11,990 bases of DNA from an uncultured Muribaculum sp. (lineage in GTDB: Bacteria > Bacteroidota > Bacteroidia > Bacteroidales > Muribaculaceae): the NCBI GenBank assembly GCA_947573015.1, contig CANPDS010000043.1:1-11990 (forward strand), given 5' to 3'. Each line of letters begins with the position of its first letter. The stretch's first letter is position 1. Positions 1-6,328 of the stretch are shown here, one piece after another. The notes below the pieces were generated by a model that was given only the letters and a program-made list of their open reading frames with translations, was not told the DNA's origin and made no database searches. Both the position numbers and the translations under genes were made by a program.

Positions 1-720
1 GTGGGATTCATCCCTTACTCTCGCATGGACAGCGTAAAAAAAGCCATAACATCATTCACAGGCCGATTTGCATCCGACCCTAAAGCCGTAACAAAGATTG
101 CTGCTGAGGCCGAGCGCACCCTTTTCGGCCCGGAAGCTGACTTCTGGAGCGAAGACTGCTACCTAATGTTCCTGAGGCCTCTGCTGTCAAACAAAAAGAT
201 AAAACCTGCTCAAAAAGAGCGATACCTAAAACAGATACAGATGCTAAATGCATCGCAGCCGGGGGCCAACATGATATCATTCGACTACACCACACGACAC
301 GGAGCCACCCACTCGCTCTACGACAATAAAGCCGAATACATAGTGGTGCTCTTCCAGCCGGAGGATTGCAGCGATTGCTCAATGACACGCCTGAGGCTAA
401 ACGCAGATGCCGCCACCACAAAACTCGTGAAAAACGGCACCGTGAAAATCGTGCTGATCAACCCATCGCAACCAAGCCCGACATGGCGTGCTGATATGGA
501 AGGATATCCTTACGAATGGGAAATCGGTTCCGCACCGACAGTAGATGAAAAAGTCGACATTCGTGTGCTCCCAAACATATACCTCCTCGACAAAGATTAT
601 CATATTTTGGCGAAAAGACTCGACCTCAACCAGCTCCTCGCTCTGATGGCGACTATCAACCAGCATCAGGTGCTTGCTCCACAGCCTGCTGAAGACACTT
701 CAGCCAACCACAATGAATAA
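1..720 (+). CDS. DUF5106-type thioredoxin-fold lipoprotein/periplasmic protein, 5'-truncated by the window
   Basis: The reading frame is open from base 1 to a TAA at 718-720 (239 codons shown). The GTG at base 1 is probably an internal valine and the true start lies upstream, because the frame enters directly into an alpha-helical region with no signal peptide. Residues about 1-85 look like the helical DUF5106 domain common in Bacteroidetes. Residues about 90-215 look like a thioredoxin fold: the strand AEYIVVLFQP leads into a C-S-D-C pair (C123/C126) and a later RVLPNIYLLD segment (about 188-197) has the proline expected at the thioredoxin cis-Pro position. Family knowledge suggests a secreted or lipid-anchored thiol-disulfide protein, but the N-terminus that would prove export is outside the window. 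The tail after residue 222 is low in structure. Exact substrate is unknown. A DoxX membrane protein follows 202 bp downstream. Confidence 0.7.
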   Translation: MGFIPYSRMDSVKKAITSFTGRFASDPKAVTKIAAEAERTLFGPEADFWSEDCYLMFLRPLLSNKKIKPAQKERYLKQIQMLNASQPGANMISFDYTTRHGATHSLYDNKAEYIVVLFQPEDCSDCSMTRLRLNADAATTKLVKNGTVKIVLINPSQPSPTWRADMEGYPYEWEIGSAPTVDEKVDIRVLPNIYLLDKDYHILAKRLDLNQLLALMATINQHQVLAPQPAEDTSANHNE

Positions 721-922
721 CCTCCGCTAAAAACGATCATTCAAGTTAAGTGGCTGTCCAAAATTCCGTAGTTTTATGCCAACTGATTTCTCATACCCAT
801 CTTCTCTATAAGTTAGAAAGCCATCCTGACATGATGACCGATGAAGAGAAGAAGATGTGCCAAAAAGCACCAGAATAAAACTCAATAACAGCCATAATAA
901 AAACAATTTTAAACAGACACTT
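721..922. other. Intergenic gap between the thioredoxin-fold gene and doxX
   Basis: This 202-bp gap has no credible gene. A GGCTGTCCAAAA string at about 752-763 resembles the outer ends of several insertion-sequence families (inference from memory). The inverted mate was not seen in the window and no transposase remains. A 15-codon reading frame at 831-878 (MMTDEEKKMCQKAPE) is charged and overlaps an upstream in-frame GTG (857) of the doxX frame; nothing supports its expression. No TTTG/TAnnTTTG promoter was recognised here, so the doxX promoter is undefined. Confidence 0.4.
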
Positions 923-1429
923 ATGAAAAGATTCCTCGAATCTCTATTCCTCCGTGGTACTGGCTACACCTACAGCAACCTATCACGTCTGTTTCTACGC
1001 CTGTTCGTCGGAATAATGTTCCTTCAGTTCGGCATACGCCATCTGATAAACTTCGATATCCTACGCACAACATTTCCTGCCGTACTCGGCATGAGCAACG
1101 AGACATCCCTGATTGTCATGATATGCATTGAGGTGATTTGCTCATTGTGCATCATGACAGGATTTCTCACACGCCTGTCGCTGCTCCCCCCGATAGTGGC
1201 GATGATCATCGCGGAGTATCACATTCTCCACGATCTGCTCCCCGATACTTCCATCTACAGCATATCAAGCACTCAGCCGGGATATCTGCCGCTTATGTTT
1301 ATCGGTATTTTTCTATTCCTGATGCTGGCGGGCCCCGGCAGAATTTCGCTCGATTACTTCATTTCCCTCTATATAGTGTCGACACGCGGCAAAGACGACA
1401 CTCAGACCGAGGAGCTTGAGGAAGTATGA
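923..1429 (+). CDS. DoxX family integral membrane protein
   Basis: The protein has 168 residues from the ATG at 923. The frame extends upstream to a GTG at 857, but those 22 residues are polar, Asn/Lys-rich and unlike a DoxX start, so ATG 923 is preferred. Four hydrophobic segments are visible at about residues 22-44, 62-80, 85-106 and 121-137, the usual DoxX layout. The C-terminal AGPGRISLD (136-144) matches the family's typical ending of the last helix, and an acidic soluble tail (156-168) follows. DoxX proteins are inner-membrane proteins linked in some bacteria to quinone/thiol redox or oxidative-stress functions; the reaction here is not shown. The upstream neighbour has a CxxC thioredoxin fold, so a redox partnership is possible but inferred. 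Many codons and the 94-bp gap downstream suggest it is not part of the mnmA run. Confidence 0.8.
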   Translation: MKRFLESLFLRGTGYTYSNLSRLFLRLFVGIMFLQFGIRHLINFDILRTTFPAVLGMSNETSLIVMICIEVICSLCIMTGFLTRLSLLPPIVAMIIAEYHILHDLLPDTSIYSISSTQPGYLPLMFIGIFLFLMLAGPGRISLDYFISLYIVSTRGKDDTQTEELEEV

Positions 1430-1523
1430 CATCCAATTATCTATCATTCCCGAATTACCATGTTCAGCATTTGGGGACATTTTCACATCAACAATATAAA
1501 CACTTGGTATATAAGAGATTGAG

Positions 1524-2603
1524 ATGAACATTGCAGTCTTGATTTCAGGTGGCGTCGACAGCGCCGTTGTCGTGCACAGGCTCAAGGAGCAGGGCCACGA
1601 CCTACACCTATTTTACATCCGCATAGGCCTCGACGATGATTCCGGCGACTGTTCTGCCGAGGAAGACATTGAGATGTGCCGTCTGATAGCTCGCAAATAC
1701 GCTCTTCCTTTCGATGTGGTGTCGCTGCATCAGGAATATTGGGACAATGTGATGGAATATGCCCTGCGCACAGTGCGCCAAGGGCTTACACCAAATCCCG
1801 ATATCATGTGCAACAAAATGATAAAATTCGGATTCTTCGAGCAACGATGGGGACACGAGTGTGAAAAGACCGCGACCGGCCACTATGCCTCGACCGAAAT
1901 AATCGATGGAACCACTTTCCTAGCAACAGCTGTCGATCCGGTAAAGGATCAGACCGACTTCCTCGCACGCATATCCTACGACCAGCTTACCCACCTGATG
2001 TTCCCGCTTGGCACCATGCCAAAGGCTATGGTACGCGAAACAGCGATAGCTGCAAAGCTACCAAATGCGTTCCGTAAAGACAGTCAGGGAATATGCTTTC
2101 TCGGCAAGATCAACTACAACGACTTCATCAAGCGCCATCTCGGCATAAAGAAAGGTGCGATCATCGAACTGGAGACTGGCAGGAAACTCGGCGAGCACAA
2201 CGGATTCTGGTTCCACACCATCGGTCAGCGCAAAGGACTCGGACTCAGCGGTGGCCCATGGTACGTGGTAAAGAAAAATGTCCATGACAATGTTGTATAT
2301 GTCTCACAAGGTTACTCCACCGAAAAGCAGTTTGGACATACACTTCACCTCGACGAGATGCACTTTATATCAGGCAATCCGTGGGTCGACATCACAGAGC
2401 CTGTCAACATCACGTTCAAGAACCGCCACATGCCAGAGTTTCTAAAAGGCACACTAACCAGGCTGACCGACGGAGAGTACGTTATAGAGTCACCTACCAA
2501 AGTGCAGGGAATAGCTCCAGGGCAATTCGCTGTGATCTACGATGAAGCCGCACATCTCTGCTACGGAAGCGGAATAATCACCGGTCGCGACGTGCTACTA
2601 TAA
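1524..2603 (+). CDS. mnmA: tRNA-specific 2-thiouridylase MnmA
   Basis: MnmA adenylates and thiolates U34 of tRNA-Lys, -Glu and -Gln to give s2U, using ATP and a sulfur relay. Its 359 residues match the family's usual length. The PP-loop ATP pyrophosphatase motif SGGVDS is at residues 8-13. The two catalytic cysteines are present: C96 in NPDIMCNKMIKF and C191 in DSQGICFLG, corresponding to E. coli C102 and C199. ATGHYA (118-122 region) and the C-terminal beta-domain motifs HTIGQRKGLG and GIAPGQFAVIYD are also conserved. The loop after the PP-loop (GLDDDSGDCSAEEDIEMC) follows the Bacteroidetes pattern rather than the gammaproteobacterial one. It is the first gene of a five-gene same-strand run, with the next start 35 bp after its stop. 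No Shine-Dalgarno is visible before ATG 1524. Bacteroidetes genomes can carry more than one MnmA-like gene, so which copy this is cannot be decided here. Confidence 0.93.
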   Translation: MNIAVLISGGVDSAVVVHRLKEQGHDLHLFYIRIGLDDDSGDCSAEEDIEMCRLIARKYALPFDVVSLHQEYWDNVMEYALRTVRQGLTPNPDIMCNKMIKFGFFEQRWGHECEKTATGHYASTEIIDGTTFLATAVDPVKDQTDFLARISYDQLTHLMFPLGTMPKAMVRETAIAAKLPNAFRKDSQGICFLGKINYNDFIKRHLGIKKGAIIELETGRKLGEHNGFWFHTIGQRKGLGLSGGPWYVVKKNVHDNVVYVSQGYSTEKQFGHTLHLDEMHFISGNPWVDITEPVNITFKNRHMPEFLKGTLTRLTDGEYVIESPTKVQGIAPGQFAVIYDEAAHLCYGSGIITGRDVLL

Positions 2604-2638
2604 TCCATACCCCCATAATTTTAACTCTCAACACTGAA

Positions 2639-3298
2639 ATGGACAGCAGCGACGACAAAATAAGACTGAAAGTACTCGGCATATCCTACAGCCAGATACA
2701 ATCAGGAGCCTATGCGCTGATACTTGCGCAAGCCGACGGACCATACCGTATCCCGGTGGTAATCGGAGCAAGCGAAGCGCAGTCCATAGCCATACGCATG
2801 GAGGGTATCATTCCACCAAGGCCAATGACCCACGACCTTTTCGTAAGTTTCGCCCACGCATTCGGCATAAAACTCAAAGAAGTGTTTATCTACAAATTTG
2901 AGGATGGCATATTCTCTTCAGAGCTCACGTTTATCGACGGAGAGAGAGAGATTGTGCTCGATTCGCGCACATCCGATGCCATAGCCATTGCTATGCGCAC
3001 AAAAGCACCGGTATACACCACTCGAGCCATTCTCGACGAGACCGGATTTATAATGGAGGAAACATCGGAGGATGGTAACACCAAATCTCATGACGACGAT
3101 GCAACAGCACAAACACCATCTGCCAACGAGAGAGATGATGACGACTCCACACCTCCAATGATGAGAGAACCTCGCCTCGACCAATATTCCATTGAAGAAC
3201 TGGAGAAGCGCCTCGCCCGCCTGATCGATGAAGAAAACTATGAGGAAGCCGCTCTGGTGTCAAAGATTATCACACAGAAACGCGGTGACAACAAATAA
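2639..3298 (+). CDS. Bifunctional nuclease (BFN/DUF151) domain protein with C-terminal UVR motif
   Basis: The protein has 219 residues and two parts. Residues about 7-135 form a BFN (DUF151) domain: KVLGISYSQIQSGAYALIL, then IPVVIGASEAQSIAIRMEG, then the conserved RPMTHDLF (61-68) and a DSRTSDAIAIAMR (108-120) stretch. Residues about 140-175 are a strongly acidic linker rich in Asp, Ser and Thr. Residues about 183-215 (SIEELEKRLARLIDEENYEEAALVSKII) form a UVR-type helical hairpin like that of UvrB/UvrC, which usually mediates protein-protein contact. BFN proteins of plants have been reported with DNase and RNase activity. In bacteria the role is poorly defined and catalytic residues are not agreed, so a nuclease call is from family name only. 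It sits 35 bp after mnmA and 31 bp before the nucleoside symporter, consistent with cotranscription. Confidence 0.85.
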   Translation: MDSSDDKIRLKVLGISYSQIQSGAYALILAQADGPYRIPVVIGASEAQSIAIRMEGIIPPRPMTHDLFVSFAHAFGIKLKEVFIYKFEDGIFSSELTFIDGEREIVLDSRTSDAIAIAMRTKAPVYTTRAILDETGFIMEETSEDGNTKSHDDDATAQTPSANERDDDDSTPPMMREPRLDQYSIEELEKRLARLIDEENYEEAALVSKIITQKRGDNK

Positions 3299-3303
3299 AA
3301 AAA

Positions 3304-3333
3304 ATGACCATTAAATCAATACACTCACGATGA
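3304..3333 (+). other. Possible nine-codon upstream ORF overlapping the nupG start
   Basis: An ATG at 3304 opens MTIKSIHSR and ends at TGA 3331-3333, so its stop overlaps the nupG ATG (3330) in an ATGA arrangement. This layout would allow translational coupling. There is no Shine-Dalgarno and no family support, so it may be chance. Confidence 0.2.
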
Positions 3334-4664
3334 ATGCAAGTGCTATAAAAGTACGCCTCGCCCTCCTCAACTTCCTGGAGTTCGCAGTATGGGGCAGCTA
3401 CCTGATCTCTCTCGGACAATACCTTGCAAGCATAGGCATGGGACAGGACATTTTCTGGTTCTACGCCGTGCAGGGCATAGTCAGTCTTTTCATGCCTGCC
3501 GTAGTCGGCATCGTCGCCGACAGATGGTTGCAGGCCCAGCGCATGCTATCGCTGTGCCACTTCCTTGCCGGGGCTTTCATGCTATGTTGCGGTGGCTACT
3601 GTCTGCTGACCGACGTACCGCAATTCGCTCCTTTATTCACATTCTACACACTGTCGGTAGCATTCTACATGCCTACAATCGGACTGGCCAACTCTGTGGC
3701 ATTCAATGCACTTACACGCGCCGGACTTGACACCGTCGTACACTTCCCTCCTATTCGTGTGTTCGGCACGATTGGTTTCATCTGCGCCATGCTTTTCGTA
3801 AATTTCACGCAGTTCCAGATGGACTACAACCAATTCTTCACCTCCGGAGTGATCGGTATGGTACTCGCCATGTATGCCCTCACCATGCCTCAGTGTCCCG
3901 TCAACAAAGGTGAGTCGCGATCACTGGCCGATATGCTCGGACTGCGTGCATTCAAGCTCTTCAAGCAGCGCCGTATGGCGATATTTTTCATTTTCAGCAT
4001 GCTCCTCGGCGTATCGCTGCAGATCACAAACAGCTACGGCACTTCGTTCATCAACAGTTTCGGTTCAATACCGGAGTTTGCCGGCGACTGGGGAGTACGC
4101 AACGCTACTGCCATAATATCAATCTCTCAGATCAGCGAGACACTTTGCATACTCCTGATTCCATTCTGCCTCAAACGCTTTGGCATAAAAGGCGTGATGC
4201 TCATGTCGATGTTCGCATGGGTGCTGCGATTCGGCTTCTTCGGACTCGGTGACACCGGCCATGGTGTATGGCTCCTCGTGCTCTCATGCATCGTATACGG
4301 TGTAGCCTTTGACTTCTTCAACGTATCCGGAGGTCTGTTCGTCGACAAAGAGACCGACCCATCCATCCGCTCAAGCGCACAAGGCCTGTTCATGATAATG
4401 ACAAACGGCATCGGTGCTACGGTCGGCACATTCGTTGCCGGAAAATACGTAGTCAACCGCCTTGCATTGGCCGACGGTCTTACTCCACTGGAGCAACTCG
4501 CCGGATGGCGCGAGTCATGGTACATTTTCGCTGCCTACGCTCTGGTGGTAGCGATCCTGTTCATCTTCATTTTCCGACAGCCTAAGGAGAGTATCTCATC
4601 CGACGACGTGCGCCGCGCCGAAGAGGGTAACTCCGGAGCCGACGGATTCATTGCCAACTCCTGA
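3330..4664 (+). CDS. nupG: NupG/XapB-type nucleoside:H+ symporter (MFS)
   Basis: This 444-residue, highly hydrophobic protein has the pattern expected of a 12-helix major facilitator transporter. It aligns by eye along its whole length with E. coli NupG: LLNFLEFAVWGSYL near the N-terminus, FMPAVVGIVADRW (54-66), YMPTIGLANSVAF (113-125), FPPIRVFGTIGFI (139-151), RRMAIFFIFSMLLG (214-227) and, towards the C-terminus, ISISQISETL and VYGVAFDFFNVSGG. Members import nucleosides across the inner membrane with protons. Substrate range (pyrimidine against purine) cannot be read from the sequence. The C-terminal 20-30 residues after the last helix are polar and longer than in E. coli NupG (about 418 aa). 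The start is ATG 3330; a nine-codon frame at 3304-3333 ends across it (ATGA). It lies mid-operon, 17 bp before rsmE. Confidence 0.9.
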   Translation: MNASAIKVRLALLNFLEFAVWGSYLISLGQYLASIGMGQDIFWFYAVQGIVSLFMPAVVGIVADRWLQAQRMLSLCHFLAGAFMLCCGGYCLLTDVPQFAPLFTFYTLSVAFYMPTIGLANSVAFNALTRAGLDTVVHFPPIRVFGTIGFICAMLFVNFTQFQMDYNQFFTSGVIGMVLAMYALTMPQCPVNKGESRSLADMLGLRAFKLFKQRRMAIFFIFSMLLGVSLQITNSYGTSFINSFGSIPEFAGDWGVRNATAIISISQISETLCILLIPFCLKRFGIKGVMLMSMFAWVLRFGFFGLGDTGHGVWLLVLSCIVYGVAFDFFNVSGGLFVDKETDPSIRSSAQGLFMIMTNGIGATVGTFVAGKYVVNRLALADGLTPLEQLAGWRESWYIFAAYALVVAILFIFIFRQPKESISSDDVRRAEEGNSGADGFIANS

Positions 4665-4681
4665 TATCAACTTTCAATTTC

Positions 4682-5398
4682 GTGATACAGTTTTTTGCTC
4701 CGGATATCGCATTGACGGGAATACTCCCTGAAGAGGAGGCCCGCCATGCCATAAAAGTGCTACGATCAAAGCCCGGCGACATGATCACCGTGGTTGACGG
4801 GCATGGCGCTCGACATACATGCCGCCTCCTCTCCGACAATCCGCGCCGCGCCGACGTCGAGATAGTTGAGACCCAATCCGTACCTCCAGTATGGCCCACA
4901 CGCATCACATTGGCTGTGGCACCCACAAAAAATGCCGACCGCATGGAATGGCTCGTGGAAAAGATCGTAGAGATAGGCATTGATGAGATCGTGCCGTTGC
5001 TATGCCGACACTCCGAGCGCAAGGTCATGAAAACCGATCGCCTGGAACGAATCGCTGTATCGGCCATGAAACAATCACTTAAGGCAACACTGCCATCTAT
5101 ATCGCCGCTTACTCCGATAAAAGATTTCATAGCACAGTGCAATGCCTCACAGCGGTTTATTTGCTACTGCGACGCCTATATACAGCGTGTGCCACTGGTA
5201 AAAGCATACACCCCGGTAGCGCAGAGCGTGGCCATACTGATCGGTCCGGAGGGCGACTTCGATCCTTCGGAAGTAAAAGCTGCTTTTGACGCACAATTCA
5301 AGCCCGTGACACTCGGCGACAACCGGCTACGCACAGAGACAGCCGCACTTGTAGCCACCGACACCATACATATTCTCAACCAACTTACCCTATCATGA
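4682..5398 (+). CDS. rsmE: 16S rRNA (uracil-1498-N3)-methyltransferase RsmE
   Basis: RsmE methylates N3 of U1498 in helix 44 of 16S rRNA, on the assembled 30S subunit, with S-adenosylmethionine. The 238 residues include an N-terminal PUA-like part (about 1-68; EEEARHAIKVLRSKPGDMITVVDGHG) and a SPOUT (trefoil-knot) methyltransferase domain. The SPOUT signatures are present: PTKNADRMEWLVEKIVEIGIDEI (81-103), MKQSLKATLP (129-138), IGPEGDFDPSE (187-197) and LGDNRLRTETAAL (211-223), which forms the cofactor knot. The start is a GTG at 4682; no ATG lies in frame before the first conserved strand, and 17 bp separate it from nupG. Its TGA stop (5396-5398) overlaps the kdsA ATG, so translational coupling is likely. 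Confidence 0.92.
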   Translation: MIQFFAPDIALTGILPEEEARHAIKVLRSKPGDMITVVDGHGARHTCRLLSDNPRRADVEIVETQSVPPVWPTRITLAVAPTKNADRMEWLVEKIVEIGIDEIVPLLCRHSERKVMKTDRLERIAVSAMKQSLKATLPSISPLTPIKDFIAQCNASQRFICYCDAYIQRVPLVKAYTPVAQSVAILIGPEGDFDPSEVKAAFDAQFKPVTLGDNRLRTETAALVATDTIHILNQLTLS

Positions 5399-6216
5399 CA
5401 ATGACTACATCCGAATACCTCCACTCATCCTCCGTCAACAATTTCTTTCTTCTTGCAGGTCCTTGTGTGATCGAAGGTGAGGAGATGGCTCTTGATATCG
5501 CAGAGACAATATGCAAGATCTCATCTGAGCTCAAAATACCATACGTATTTAAAGGCTCATACCGCAAAGCCAACCGTTCTCGCATCGACTCATTCACCGG
5601 AATAGGCGACGAAAAAGCACTTAAGATTCTTCGCAAGGTACGCGACACATTCGGAGTGCCGGTAGTAACCGATATACACACCGCTGAAGAAGCCGCCATG
5701 GCAGCTGAATATGTCGACATCCTCCAGATACCGGCGTTTCTATGCCGCCAGACCGACCTGCTTGTAGCGGCGGCCAACACCGGACGCATGGTCAACATCA
5801 AAAAGGGTCAGTTTCTGTCACCTGAAGCCATGGAACATGCTGTAAAGAAAGTGCGCGACGCAGGCAACGACCAGGTAGCAGTAACCGAGCGCGGCACAAC
5901 ATTCGGCTATCAGGATCTTATCGTGGACTATCGGGGAATACCTACCATGCAGAAGATGGGAGTACCAGTAATTCTTGATGCGACACACTCACTGCAACAG
6001 CCTAATCAACCGGCAGGAGTCACCGGCGGACGTCCCGACCTGATCGAGACAATAGCCCGTGCCGGAATAGCCTCCGGAGCCGACGGCCTCTTCATCGAAA
6101 CACACCGCAATCCATCTTGCGCCAAAAGCGACGGAGCCAACATGCTCCCCCTCGAGCAGCTTCCCGAACTCCTGCGCCGACTATCCGCTATCCGCGCCAC
6201 CATCAACGCATTCTGA
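5395..6216 (+). CDS. kdsA: 3-deoxy-8-phosphooctulonate (Kdo-8-P) synthase KdsA
   Basis: KdsA condenses phosphoenolpyruvate with D-arabinose-5-phosphate to give Kdo-8-phosphate, for the Kdo of lipopolysaccharide inner core, in the cytoplasm. The 273 residues contain LLAGPCVIEGEE (19-30), KANRS (58-62), TDIH (92-95), IPAFLCRQTDLL (112-123), NIKKGQF (134-140), TERGTTFGY (164-172), DATHSLQQP (195-203) and IETHRNP (234-240). C24 replaces the Asn found in the E. coli enzyme and aligns with the metal-ligand Cys11 of Aquifex aeolicus; H198, E235 and D246 align with its other ligands. This predicts a metal-dependent (class II) enzyme. ATG 5395 overlaps the rsmE stop by 4 bp; an alternative ATG lies two codons later at 5401. 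The 3' end is embedded in a degenerate tandem repeat (6196-6270). It ends the five-gene run and faces metH convergently. Confidence 0.95.
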   Translation: MTMTTSEYLHSSSVNNFFLLAGPCVIEGEEMALDIAETICKISSELKIPYVFKGSYRKANRSRIDSFTGIGDEKALKILRKVRDTFGVPVVTDIHTAEEAAMAAEYVDILQIPAFLCRQTDLLVAAANTGRMVNIKKGQFLSPEAMEHAVKKVRDAGNDQVAVTERGTTFGYQDLIVDYRGIPTMQKMGVPVILDATHSLQQPNQPAGVTGGRPDLIETIARAGIASGADGLFIETHRNPSCAKSDGANMLPLEQLPELLRRLSAIRATINAF

Positions 6217-6270
6217 CGGACATCAACTCATTCTGGCCACTACTATCAATACATTTTGGCCACTATCCTG
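6196..6270. repeat. Degenerate tandem repeat spanning the kdsA stop codon
   Basis: Successive units are visible: 6196-6215 (GCCAC CATCAACGCATTCTG), 6216-6235 (ACGGA CATCAACTCATTCTG), 6236-6258 (GCCACTAC TATCAATACATTTTG) and a partial 6259-6270 (GCCACTATCCTG). The 15-base core differs at one position between units 1 and 2 and at about four positions between units 2 and 3. The first unit encodes the last KdsA residues, and the TGA stop (6214-6216) falls at the unit 1/2 border. It is consistent with small local duplications of the gene end. Confidence 0.7.
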
Positions 6271-6296
6271 TAGGGACGTACCTTGGTGGGTCCGCC
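6271..6296. repeat. REP-like imperfect palindrome between convergent kdsA and metH
   Basis: GGACGTACC at 6273-6281 is mirrored, with one mismatch and one wobble, by GGTGGGTCC at 6285-6293; ACC-TT(G)-GGT forms the centre. A second overlapping pairing joins GGTGGG (6285-6290) with CCCACC (6312-6317). No T-run follows on either strand, so it does not look like a standard intrinsic terminator, although it sits where a bidirectional one would be expected. It resembles the dispersed palindromes found between convergent genes in many genomes (inference). Confidence 0.45.
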
Positions 6297-6328
6297 AACA
6301 TCCGTCCGGTGCCCACCGACAATCCCCA

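Noticed and set aside
857..922. GTG start extending DoxX by 22 residues
   Set aside because: The extension is Asn/Lys-rich and polar and precedes a normal DoxX N-terminus at ATG 923.
1470..1502. Promoter before mnmA (TTTG at 1470-1473)
   Set aside because: The spacing fits, but the downstream element reads TATAAACA and lacks the TTTG half of the -7 consensus.
4127..4525. 132-codon minus-strand frame opposite nupG
   Set aside because: It is the shadow of a conserved MFS coding region, without domain or start-signal support.
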